This document shows positions 1 to 6,291 of a stretch of DNA of 8,757 nucleotides, piece by piece; the stretch's first letter is position 1; each line of letters begins with the position of its first letter. The translations under genes and the position numbers were made by a program. The stretch is taken from positions 1 to 8,757 of the forward strand of contig JAJZCT010000114.1 of NCBI GenBank assembly GCA_021828925.1, written 5' to 3'. The notes beneath the pieces are model-generated. The model had not been told where the DNA came from. It did no database searches and saw only the letters and a list, made by a program, of their open reading frames with translations. Source of the stretch: Planctomycetota bacterium. GTDB lineage: Bacteria; Planctomycetota; Phycisphaerae; WQYP01.

Positions 1-582
1 TTGGTTCACATTTTCCCGCATTGGAATTGGCACGGGCATGAAGGCAAAACCATTCGGGTATGGTGCTACAGCAACTGTGATGACATTGAATTGCGCGTCA
101 ATGGCACCAGCTATGGCCGAAAAAAAATGCCCCGATTCAAACACGTCCAGTGGGATGTGCCCTATGCGCCGGGGCATATTGAAGCGTATGGCTATAATCA
201 CGGCTCACTGACCGCTATACATCGCATTGAAACCACGGGCCGGCCCGCGGCACTGCTGCTGACGCCGGATCGGTATGTGCTGCAGGCGGATGGGCAGGAT
301 ACGGTTCCCATTGCGGTTTCCGTCGTAGATTCCGCAGGGCGCATCGTGCCGACGGCTGACAACAAAGTCCGATTCAGCCTTACCGGCGCAGGCGTTAATG
401 CCGGAGTCGGTAATGGCGATCCCGCATGTCTGCAACCCAATCAGGCCAACTATCGCAGCGCTTTTAACGGCTTGTGCATGGTATTGGCCCGTGCAAATTA
501 CACCGGTGGAATTATTCGCGTGCGGGCAACCGCCGACGGCCTGCAGCCCGCGGCAGTGCGGCTATTGGCGAAAATACAATAG
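1..582 (+). CDS. C-terminal part of a glycoside hydrolase family 2 enzyme (beta-galactosidase-like)
   Basis: This is the last 193 residues of a larger enzyme whose catalytic barrel lies left of the window. The frame is open to base 1, so the TTG there is a codon of the gene and not a supportable start. Residues about 4-77 match the DUF4982-type domain of GH2 proteins: the opening FPHWNWHGHEGKTIRVWCYS followed by an ELRVNGTSYG segment is the usual signature. Residues about 82-190 look like the immunoglobulin-like C-terminal domain, with VVDSAGRIVPTADNKVRFSL and then GVGNGDP and FNGLCMV. GH2 enzymes of this type remove terminal sugars such as beta-galactosides from glycans, but the substrate cannot be told from this end. 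The next gene is on the opposite strand and converges on it. The 177-bp gap after the stop has C-rich tracts and no convincing terminator. Family assignment is fairly sure; exact activity is not. Confidence 0.8.
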   Translation: MVHIFPHWNWHGHEGKTIRVWCYSNCDDIELRVNGTSYGRKKMPRFKHVQWDVPYAPGHIEAYGYNHGSLTAIHRIETTGRPAALLLTPDRYVLQADGQDTVPIAVSVVDSAGRIVPTADNKVRFSLTGAGVNAGVGNGDPACLQPNQANYRSAFNGLCMVLARANYTGGIIRVRATADGLQPAAVRLLAKIQ

Positions 583-759
583 CGCAGCGCCCCGCACCAA
601 GACCCCCGCATCCCCGCCCCATCCCCGGTTAGCCCCATCCGCCTGCGGTGCGGGTACGGGAAATCACGGTGCAATGACAACATATCGGAATTTCCGCATC
701 GCGCGGACATGGACGCATATCAATCCCCCGCCCCCCCGCATTCCGCCGGTACATAACTT

Positions 760-1554
760 CTAGAATGCTGATTTCACCACGCCGCCGTCAGCACGTACTG
801 CGGCTCCATTGGTGGCACTGGCCAATGGACTGCACAAAAATGTGGTAAGCGCGGCGATTTCCTCGGGAGTTTCGAACCGCTTAAGCAGACTGCTGGGACG
901 AACCGATTTGAAAAACTCCTTTTCAATTGCGGAAACATCGGTCTTTCCCGCTTTGCCCACGTCGCCCAGAAGGGTCTCCACACCTTCGGATCGAGTCGGT
1001 CCCGGCAAAACACTGTTGACAGTTACACCGGTGCCAGCGGTCAGTTCAGCCAATCCACGGGCCACGGCAATCTGCGCCGCTTTCGTCATGCCGTAATGAA
1101 TCATGTCCGCGGGTATCTGCAACGCTGATTCACTGGAAATAAAGATAATCCGCCCCCAATTTTTCTTCAGCATCACCGGCAGATAGTGCCGACTCAAGCG
1201 CACCCCGCTAAGGACATTGACTTCAAAGAACTTCAACCATGTTTCATCGCTTGTTTTTTCAAATGGGCTCGGCTCAAAAATGCCAAGGTTATTTACCAGA
1301 ATGTCCACTTCTCCCACCAACTCTGTAAGCCGCGCCACACCGGCGGCCGTTCCAAGATCAGCGGCAACCGCCCGAACGGTTGCACCGGCGTGCCAGTGTT
1401 TTATTTGTGCTGCCGCGGATTGCACGCGCGCTTCCGTGCGACCGTTGACAATCATATGAGCGCCCTCGCCGGCCAGCGCAGACGCAATAGCCAACCCGAT
1501 TCCCGCAGTGGAACCCGTAATCAAGGCCGATTTATTTTTCAACTGTAAATCCAT
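760..1554 (-). CDS. Short-chain dehydrogenase/reductase (SDR) family oxidoreductase
   Basis: A cytoplasmic NAD(P)-dependent oxidoreductase of 264 residues, the normal length of a classical SDR. The nucleotide-binding motif TGSTAGIG is at residues 13-20, the NNAG-type motif appears as NNLG at 88-91, and the catalytic tetrad is visible as N113, S141, Y154 and K158 (YGMTK). R37 after the second strand (VNGRTEAR) would suit NADP(H), but that is inference. The substrate cannot be read from the sequence. The start is the ATG at 1554, with a weak purine-rich GGGG nine bases upstream; the broken second copy has GGAG at that position. A sigma-70-like promoter lies 35 bp upstream. The gene is transcribed alone and is the intact member of a duplicated pair, and its N-terminal 93 residues differ from the other copy at only two positions (M34/V and A64/T by count). 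Confidence 0.93.
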   Translation of the reverse strand: MDLQLKNKSALITGSTAGIGLAIASALAGEGAHMIVNGRTEARVQSAAAQIKHWHAGATVRAVAADLGTAAGVARLTELVGEVDILVNNLGIFEPSPFEKTSDETWLKFFEVNVLSGVRLSRHYLPVMLKKNWGRIIFISSESALQIPADMIHYGMTKAAQIAVARGLAELTAGTGVTVNSVLPGPTRSEGVETLLGDVGKAGKTDVSAIEKEFFKSVRPSSLLKRFETPEEIAALTTFLCSPLASATNGAAVRADGGVVKSAF

Positions 1555-1588
1555 AACCGCAAACCCCGTTTAACAGTAAACCCTTACG

Positions 1589-1616
1589 ATTGTAGGACCG
1601 GAAATGGAGGAATCAA
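1589..1616 (-). promoter_or_regulatory. Predicted sigma-70-type promoter of the SDR gene
   Basis: On the minus strand TTGATT (1611-1616) and TACAAT (1589-1594) are separated by 16 bp, matching the -35 box at 4 of 6 and the -10 box at 5 of 6. Transcription would start near 1582, giving a leader of about 27 nt. Both boxes and the spacing are unchanged in the second repeat copy although the spacer and flanks have diverged, which supports function. Confidence 0.55.
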
Positions 1617-1690
1617 CAACGCGGCACGTCATTGTAATGGCTGCTCGCCCGTGCCGCCGCGATGGGGTCGCCCGCCGCTATGGAGAAACC

Positions 1691-1766
1691 AAGGGCCTTG
1701 CGCGACTGACGCCGGTTCAAGGCAACAGAATATTGTCATTAGCTCAATGCGGAAGCGTTGAGTTGG
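1691..1766. other. Conserved double-hairpin segment upstream of the SDR gene (copy 1)
   Basis: Two foldable elements lie together in the 430-bp gap between the SDR and CLC genes. The first pairs GCCTTG (1695-1700) with CAAGGC (1718-1723), with an inner GCG/CGC pair. The second pairs 1741-1750 with 1755-1764 (10 pairs, two of them G-U) around a GGAA tetraloop, which is GNRA-type if the plus strand is transcribed. The 129 bp from 1665 to 1793 differ from copy 2 at only three positions, against 12 in the 110 bp next to the gene. It could be a small structured RNA, a protein-binding site or recombination debris. No known RNA family was recognised. Confidence 0.35.
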
Positions 1767-1964
1767 ATGCGGAAATGGGATTTGATGACACGATGCATTT
1801 CGGTCCGTCGCGATTGGCGCGGCACGTGCCGGCTCGAAAGTGCGCAGGAAATGGTAAAGCGGATGCAGCCATCGCGGCCAACGAAGCATCAATCGGTGCC
1901 GCCGCGTGGCCGTCATTGAAATCTCGCCTGACGTGCGAAATCCGCAATCCCACGGGCGGTAAGG

Positions 1965-1986
1965 AAAACGCGGCACACCCGCTTTT
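1965..1986 (-). terminator. Possible bidirectional terminator after the CLC gene
   Basis: GCGG (1970-1973) and CCGC (1979-1982) can pair around a 5-nt loop, with AAAA on the left and TTTT on the right, so a short U-run follows the stem on either strand. It begins at the CLC stop codon. The stem is only 4 bp of GC, extendable by A-T pairs with one bulge, so it would be weak. Confidence 0.35.
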
Positions 1987-3676
1987 ATACATTTCGCCTG
2001 ACCACACCGCATAGATGGCCGCCGGGGCTATCGAGAACCGGAAGTTCTCCCGTTGGCTCACAATCCAATTGGCGTTGTACATCAGCCTGAGCCATTTGCG
2101 GAAGCAGGCAGTTCACGGGTGTTACAACATCAGCCGCTGCGCCGGTATCCAGAACGCGGGCCAATGGGCGGCAAGCAACCACGTCCGGCCGTAGAATACG
2201 ACCGACAAAAACGCCTTTTTCGTCCAGGACGTAAAGAATTTTCGGCACGTGGTCGGAATCCAGAAACCGCCGCAAAATCGTTCGGTAACTGGTAGATATT
2301 GAAATGACTTCAATATTTGAACGGATGCTCGCTTTATATGAAATCTCCAGATTCTCGGGCGGCATTTTTATCGCCGGACGAATCGTGTCAGCCGGACCGG
2401 AGTACAGCGACCGTCGATCCATGAGCCGTGCCGTTATCCCCGCGCCGGCCGCTGCTGACAAAATCGGCACGAAAATACCCAGCGTATGATGCGTAAGTTC
2501 AAGCAGCAGCACAATTGAGGAAACCGGGGCTTGCGTTGTTGCAACCAATACCGCGCCGGCACCAATGACGGCATAACTCCCCGGCGTTGCACCTGGCCAG
2601 ATAAGCGACCAGAGGCGGCCGAAAAATCCGCCGAATACGGCTCCGATGGTAATGCTGGGTGTAAACAGACCGCCTGGCGCGCCGCTACCCAGGCAACCGG
2701 CGGTGGCCAGTGGTTTGAGGAAAATCAGAATCAGCAGCAGTGGCAGGCCCAGTTTATTGGTAAATGTTAATTCGGTGACGTCCTTCCCATTGCCCAATAA
2801 CTGCGGAAATGCAATAGCGACACATCCCAACAGTGTAAACATCAAAAGCGGCGCCATCCTGGTCCAGCCGCGCTGCGGTTTATGCCCTTCCGCCAAAATA
2901 ATCAAACGTACAAATAAGACTGATGCAATGCCGGCCATTGGGCCGAAGGCCAGCGCCCAGACCAGTTGCCCGGCCGTAAAAGTATAATTGGGCACCAGAT
3001 AGGTCGCATGGTTGGTCAGCGTTAGCCAGGAAACCGCAGTGGCCACGAAGGAAGCTGTTAACGCGGGAAGAATCAGCGGCAATGCCAGAGTTCCAAGCAA
3101 TATCTCAAGTGCAAACAGGGCACCACCGAGCGGCACATTATAGACAGCGCCCATACCCGCGCCGGCTCCGCACGCGACTAGAAATCGCTTCTCCGCTGGT
3201 TCCAATTTAGCCCAACGGGAAAGTACACTGGCAACGGCGGCACCCAATTGCTTAGGCGCCCCTTCCCGCCCCAGTGATGCGCCCATGCCAACAATGGTCA
3301 TCGATAGTGCGGCATCAATGATCGTGCGAATGATGGGCAAGCGGCCGGACCTGAACCAGATCGATTTAGGAACGTCACTATCCTTTCCCGGCCAATAGTG
3401 CTTCAACAGCCAGATCACAACGGTTGCCAGCAGACCAGCAGCCGCCATAATCCAGACGTGCCGCCAAGGTGACACCAGTTCCGCGGCACGCTGAAAATCA
3501 CCCGAATTGTAGGAATAAGACCAATGCTGCACCACCGCCAGCAATGCCATCAGCAACGACGCCCCCAGCCCGGCACCGATACCGGTGATCACAACCAGCA
3601 GCCAGAATCTCGGTGACAAATTCAATGCCACGTAGCCCGATGAATCATTGGGTTGTATAAATGGCATTGTTTTCAT
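1985..3676 (-). CDS. CLC-family chloride channel or anion transporter with C-terminal CBS-like region
   Basis: An inner-membrane anion channel or transporter of 563 residues. Many hydrophobic helices fill residues about 20-420, and the soluble tail of about 130 residues is CBS-like. CLC landmarks are in order: DSDVP at 99-103 where the E. coli protein has GSGIP, keeping the serine; GREGAP at 136-141 with the gating glutamate E138; NVPLGGALFALE ending at E191; GGLFTP at 335-340; and Y425 in a SLYS context matching the E. coli Tyr445 site. The residue after E191 is isoleucine, where exchangers have the internal proton glutamate, so channel-like conduction is possible. The ATG at 3676 was chosen because GGAGG (3690-3694) precedes it, though 13 nt is a long spacing; an in-frame TTG at 3733 without a ribosome site would add 19 residues. 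The gene is flanked by the two direct repeats and stands alone as a transcription unit. Confidence 0.92.
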   Translation of the reverse strand: MKTMPFIQPNDSSGYVALNLSPRFWLLVVITGIGAGLGASLLMALLAVVQHWSYSYNSGDFQRAAELVSPWRHVWIMAAAGLLATVVIWLLKHYWPGKDSDVPKSIWFRSGRLPIIRTIIDAALSMTIVGMGASLGREGAPKQLGAAVASVLSRWAKLEPAEKRFLVACGAGAGMGAVYNVPLGGALFALEILLGTLALPLILPALTASFVATAVSWLTLTNHATYLVPNYTFTAGQLVWALAFGPMAGIASVLFVRLIILAEGHKPQRGWTRMAPLLMFTLLGCVAIAFPQLLGNGKDVTELTFTNKLGLPLLLILIFLKPLATAGCLGSGAPGGLFTPSITIGAVFGGFFGRLWSLIWPGATPGSYAVIGAGAVLVATTQAPVSSIVLLLELTHHTLGIFVPILSAAAGAGITARLMDRRSLYSGPADTIRPAIKMPPENLEISYKASIRSNIEVISISTSYRTILRRFLDSDHVPKILYVLDEKGVFVGRILRPDVVACRPLARVLDTGAAADVVTPVNCLLPQMAQADVQRQLDCEPTGELPVLDSPGGHLCGVVRRNV

Positions 3677-3831
3677 TTTTGAAACAGAGCCTCCGTCTTT
3701 CACAGATGACCTTTGCGATGAAGGACTTGACAACGTTACAGCTTCAGTGTTGATCGGTACATTCAGTACTTAGCAGTAGATGCAGGAATCAGCTGGCTTA
3801 CCAGCCCAGCAAAATTGCAGCGCCAGCGCTT

Positions 3832-3866
3832 CCGGAAAATGCCAGATGCCAGATGCCAATTTCAGG
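3832..3866. repeat. Heptamer-periodic repeat upstream of the CLC gene
   Basis: Five consecutive 7-bp units can be read: CCGGAAA, ATGCCAG, ATGCCAG, ATGCCAA, TTTCAGG. On the reverse strand the core is CTGGCAT-like, the same unit seen in the array at 6738-6793, so the two arrays share a family in opposite orientation. The rest of the gap between the CLC start and the second repeat copy (3677-3911) shows nothing else convincing. Confidence 0.6.
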
Positions 3867-3918
3867 CTCCTCGCAGTACCTTCCTGATGAGGTAGGCCAT
3901 CGTCGCCCGTCCATAACT

Positions 3919-4273
3919 TCAGAATGCCGATTTCACCGCGCCGCCGTCAGCACGTACTGCAGCTCCATTGGTGGCACTGGCCAACGGACTGCACAAAAAT
4001 GCCAAGGTTATTTACCAGAATGTCCACTTCTCCCACCAACTCTGTAAGCCGCGCCACGCCGGCGGCGGTTCCAAGATCAGCGGTAACCGCCCGTACCGTT
4101 GCACCGGCGTGCCAGTGTTTTATTTGTGCTGCCGCGGATTGCACGCGTGCTTCCGTGCGCCCGTTGACAATCACATGCGCCCCCTCGCCGGCCAGCGCAG
4201 ACGCAATAGCCAACCCGATTCCCGCAGTGGAACCCGTAATCAAGGCCGATTTATTTTTCAATTGTAAATCCAT
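3919..4273 (-). pseudogene. Broken second copy of the SDR gene
   Basis: The first 93 codons match the intact SDR gene through NNLGIF. The next bases jump 440 bp downstream relative to the intact gene. Because 440 is not a multiple of three, the frame shifts, giving 15 unrelated residues before a stop near 3947. The original 3' end is still present out of frame and ends in GGAVKSAF plus TGA (3919-3921), against GGVVKSAF plus TAG in the intact copy. The catalytic Ser, Tyr and Lys are lost, so no enzyme can be made. The start codon, the promoter and a GGAG ribosome site nine bases upstream all remain intact, suggesting a young pseudogene that may still be transcribed. Confidence 0.92.
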
Positions 4274-4307
4274 AACCGCAAACTCCGTTTAACTGCAAAC
4301 CCTTACG

Positions 4308-4335
4308 ATTGTAGGACCGGATATTGAGGAATCAA
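4308..4335 (-). promoter_or_regulatory. Predicted promoter of the broken SDR copy
   Basis: Same TTGATT (4330-4335), 16-bp spacer and TACAAT (4308-4313) as upstream of the intact copy. The spacer differs at two positions and the boxes at none. Confidence 0.5.
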
Positions 4336-4409
4336 CAAGGCAGCACGTCACTGTAATGGCTGCTCGCCCATACCGCTGCGCTGGGGTCGCCCGCCGCTAT
4401 GGAGAAACC

Positions 4410-4486
4410 AAGGGGCCTTGCGCGACTGACGCCGGTTCAAGGCAACGGAATATCGTCATTAGCTCAATGCGGAAGCGTTGAGTTGG
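4410..4486. other. Conserved double-hairpin segment (copy 2)
   Basis: Counterpart of the element at 1691-1766. Both hairpins are preserved base for base, including the GGAA tetraloop (4471-4474) and its 10-pair stem (4461-4470 with 4475-4484). One extra G in the run just before the first stem is the only indel, and it would break any reading frame running through the segment. Confidence 0.35.
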
Positions 4487-4547
4487 ATGCGGAAATGGGA
4501 TTTGATGACACGACGCATTTCGGCCCGTCGCGATGGGCACGGCACGT

Positions 4548-4659
4548 TGCGGGTTTGCAACTGTTTGCCACAGTCGATCAACAACTGTCGGTTTTGCGGA
4601 GAATTCCGCACAATGACGCATACGCTCGCGGCGGCCCCTGTCGGGCCGGTCTTCGCCAT
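4548..4659 (-). pseudogene. Possible 5' remnant of an unrecognised gene, cut off at the repeat boundary
   Basis: Reading leftward from an ATG at 4659 gives about 37 residues, MAKTGPTGAAASVCVIVRNS and then a LLIDCG stretch, before the frame enters the duplicated block. A short hydrophobic strand followed by LLIDCG resembles the start of some metallo-beta-lactamase-fold proteins, but this is too little to assign. There is no convincing ribosome site. If real, the gene lost its body when repeat copy 2 was formed. It may equally be a chance open frame. The surrounding gap from 4274 to 4982 has no other gene candidate. Confidence 0.2.
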
Positions 4660-4678
4660 CCCGTTGTGCGGTAAACAG

Positions 4679-4842
4679 TACTACACCGACCTTTCGGATG
4701 TAAGTGCAGCGAATATAAGGTGTTACAATAATGCTCGGAGGCGATACTTCTCGTACCCGAAAAAATTGCTGATGGTTGCGTCCAACAACAGTCCTGCGCG
4801 GTTATAAATGGAATTATTGGCTGGTGAAAGGTCGGTGTAGTA
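4679..4842. mobile_element. MITE-like element, 164 bp, perfect 17-bp terminal inverted repeats and 4-bp target duplication
   Basis: The left end TACTACACCGACCTTTC (4679-4695) is the exact reverse complement of the right end (4826-4842). ACAG flanks the element directly on both sides (4675-4678 and 4843-4846), as expected of a target-site duplication. Removing the element and one ACAG restores GTAAACAGTTAC, itself nearly palindromic. The 130-bp interior has no coding capacity and contains a nested pair CAATAAT/ATTATTG (4726-4732 and 4813-4819). It would have to be moved in trans by a transposase not encoded here; the parent family was not recognised. Confidence 0.8.
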
Positions 4843-4862
4843 ACAGTTACAAGAAAAATCAG

Positions 4863-4885
4863 AAAAAAAGGTACCTGACACCTTT
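4863..4885 (-). terminator. Hairpin plus T-run downstream of the ArsR operon; possible REP-like palindrome
   Basis: Read on the minus strand, AAAGGT (4885-4880) pairs with ACCTTT (4872-4867) around a 7-nt loop and is followed by a run of seven T. That is the form of an intrinsic terminator and it lies about 100 bp after the last operon gene, but the stem is short and AT-rich. The GTGTCAGGTACC core looks like a widespread dispersed palindrome that I associate with REP-like elements; that link is from memory and not demonstrated here. Confidence 0.45.
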
Positions 4886-4982
4886 GTTTCCAAATCACGA
4901 TAAATCCGAGGGGCTGTGAATATCTCACGCCGCCGGCTGAACATCGACTTTGCAGATGGTCGGTCATACGGTTTCCAAGTGT

Positions 4983-5798
4983 TCAAGCGCAGCAATCTTT
5001 GGGTGCTCCACTGTCGTATTCGTCGTGGCGGCGCAGCCATGCACCCGTTTCGTTGCGTCCCTTCGGGGCCCGGTCGAGCCACTGATACATGCCCCAAAGT
5101 CCGTCCAACCCGCGCGCATAGGTGGAATACGTGTGATACACGACGCCGCCCTCAAGCACGAAAGCACTCAGGCCCGGCATTTCGCGCAAATAGGTGGCCA
5201 CATCGGTTCCTGTTGCAGCCGCATGGACGGTGGGCGTCTCCGGCATTGGTGTTTCCGGTCCCCGCCACACCGGCTGACGCTGATAGTTATACTCGATGCC
5301 CTGCTCGCGCTGCTGCTGATCTGTGAACGAGACATTGAAATCACAGTTGAACTCACTGCCCAGTGATGATGCCCACGGAAACGTCCACCCCATTCGCCGG
5401 CTGTACATCTGCAATTTCTCTAATGGTGCCCGCGAGATTGCCCAAAGCATCACGTCATGGTTCGTCAGGTGGGCGGTAATTCCGTTAAATCCGTCCGCAA
5501 TTGCCGAGCAGGCCGGGCAGCCGGCGGTGTAATCGGGGCCGAACATGAAGTGGTAAACAACGAGTTGCGAGCGTCCTTTGAAAAGATCAGCGAGGGACGC
5601 GTTTCCCCCGTCGGTATCGAATCGGTAATCCTTGTCGATTCGCACCCACGGCAATTCTCGCCGCCGTTGCGCCAGTTCGTCGCTTTGCCGCGTGTGTTCT
5701 TTCTCCGCTTTCAGCAGTTCCAGCCTGGCCTCAAGCCACTGGGTCCGCGACACGATCTGCGGATGATTTTTCTGGCTTTTCGATGTTTTGTTGTTCAT
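4983..5798 (-). CDS. DUF899 family protein (thioredoxin-like fold)
   Basis: A predicted cytoplasmic protein of 271 residues with no signal peptide or membrane segment. Residues about 12-255 match the DUF899 family: an N-terminal charged helical segment, then LPWVRIDKDYRF near 49-60, YHFMFGPDYTAGCPACS near 82-98, and a C-terminal WLDRAPKGRNE stretch. C94-P-A-C97 forms a CxxC motif placed like a thioredoxin active site, so a redox role is plausible, but the family has no firmly known reaction. The start is the ATG at 5798, chosen over the one at 5813 because AGGAG lies 6 nt upstream of it. It is the last gene of the ArsR operon, 51 bp after the SRPBCC gene. The C-terminal DCCA adds another cysteine pair. 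Confidence 0.88.
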   Translation of the reverse strand: MNNKTSKSQKNHPQIVSRTQWLEARLELLKAEKEHTRQSDELAQRRRELPWVRIDKDYRFDTDGGNASLADLFKGRSQLVVYHFMFGPDYTAGCPACSAIADGFNGITAHLTNHDVMLWAISRAPLEKLQMYSRRMGWTFPWASSLGSEFNCDFNVSFTDQQQREQGIEYNYQRQPVWRGPETPMPETPTVHAAATGTDVATYLREMPGLSAFVLEGGVVYHTYSTYARGLDGLWGMYQWLDRAPKGRNETGAWLRRHDEYDSGAPKDCCA

Positions 5799-5804
5799 GT
5801 TGTT

Positions 5805-5809
5805 CTCCT
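5805..5809 (-). promoter_or_regulatory. Ribosome binding site of the DUF899 gene
   Basis: AGGAG on the minus strand, 6 nt from the ATG at 5798. It decides between two in-frame ATG codons, because the one at 5813 lies upstream of it. Confidence 0.75.
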
Positions 5810-5849
5810 GCATGCGGTTTATAAATCAGATTTACAAATATCTGTTGAA

Positions 5850-6287
5850 CTACGCGACTTTTTTCTCCGCGGCCGCACGAATCTGCTCCAGTATCTCCCC
5901 CCAGCCCTTGGTGACGTTGAGCTCGATTTCCGGTTCCATGAGTCCCATGGCCTGGTGCGTGAATTTCAGCATGATGCCGTCGGATTGTTCGGTGAGGCGA
6001 TATTGGATATGCGAGATTGCGGGATAGGACATCATCATGGGACCCACGATTTCCAGGAGCTTTGGCGGCTTAATCACTTGCACATGCCCCCAGAGATGCC
6101 CGGCGTTATTGCCCAGATCGCGGAACCAGCGCCCGCCGGGCCATGGCTCAAGCTTCATATTCAACTGCTGCATGGGTCCATGCGGCTCCAGCACGCTCTG
6201 GAAGACCACATCCGCCGGAGCCGCGATCAGCAACTCTTTGATAATGTGGAAGGTTCTGATGGTGGAATTACTTGCTGGTGCGACCAT
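5850..6287 (-). CDS. SRPBCC / AHSA1-like protein
   Basis: A small cytoplasmic protein of 145 residues, normal for the START/SRPBCC fold found in AHSA1-like (Hsp90 ATPase activator homology) proteins. It opens with an IIKELLIAAPADVVFQSVLE strand and helix, then a PGGRWFRDLG turn and a WGHVQVIKPPKLLEIVGP strand pair, and ends in a GWGEILEQIRAAAEKK helix, the usual family order. Such proteins have a hydrophobic pocket and are often encoded beside an ArsR-type regulator, as here; the ligand is unknown. The ATG at 6287 was chosen over the upstream in-frame ATG at 6350 because AAGGAG (6295-6300) precedes it by 7 nt and the longer form would overlap the regulator gene. Only 4 bp separate it from the ArsR stop. 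Confidence 0.9.
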   Translation of the reverse strand: MVAPASNSTIRTFHIIKELLIAAPADVVFQSVLEPHGPMQQLNMKLEPWPGGRWFRDLGNNAGHLWGHVQVIKPPKLLEIVGPMMMSYPAISHIQYRLTEQSDGIMLKFTHQAMGLMEPEIELNVTKGWGEILEQIRAAAEKKVA

Positions 6288-6291
6288 GATT

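Larger units (their letters stand above)
752..1827. repeat. Direct repeat copy 1 (intact SDR gene plus about 270 bp upstream)
   Basis: This block recurs in the same orientation at 3912-4547, starting 8 bp past the SDR stop codon and ending about 270 bp upstream of its start. By manual alignment the 274 bp of shared 5' coding DNA has 11 mismatches, and the upstream DNA has about 19 differences in 273 bp, including one indel. The length difference between the copies (1076 versus 636 bp) is explained by one 440-bp deletion in copy 2. The right boundary falls inside the 12-bp palindrome CGGCACGTGCCG at 1820-1831. Confidence 0.92.
3912..4547. repeat. Direct repeat copy 2 (internally deleted)
   Basis: This is the second copy of the block at 752-1827, in the same orientation. 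It matches copy 1 from 752 to about 842 and then jumps to about 1282. The junction lies on CAAAAATG (3994-4001), an 8-mer present at both breakpoints in copy 1 (835-842 and 1275-1282), so 440 bp were lost by recombination or slippage between short direct repeats. Beyond 4547 the sequence is unrelated to copy 1. Confidence 0.92.

Noticed and set aside
683..707. Inverted repeats CGGAATTTCCG and TCCGC/GCGGA between the GH2 and SDR genes
   Set aside because: Stems are short and no U-run follows on either strand, so a terminator call is not supported.
1665..1800. Fluoride or other known riboswitch, or hammerhead ribozyme, near the CLC gene
   Set aside because: The conserved cores of these RNAs (for example CUGAUGA with GAAA for the hammerhead) are not present, and the segment is not in the leader of the CLC gene.
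1604..2014. A 136-codon plus-strand open frame in the gap between the SDR and CLC genes
   Set aside because: It overlaps the SDR promoter and the CLC 3' end, has no ribosome site, shows no family resemblance, and its copy in the second repeat is broken by an indel with mostly amino-acid-changing differences.
1629..2082. Minus-strand open frames upstream of the SDR gene
   Set aside because: The partly shared peptide in the two repeat copies follows only from DNA identity and is ended by the same indel; composition is unlike a real protein and no ribosome site is seen.
4578..5097. Minus-strand open frames of 124 and 129 codons through the MITE region
   Set aside because: They run across the transposable element, the T-run hairpin and the DUF899 3' end, and have no domain similarity.
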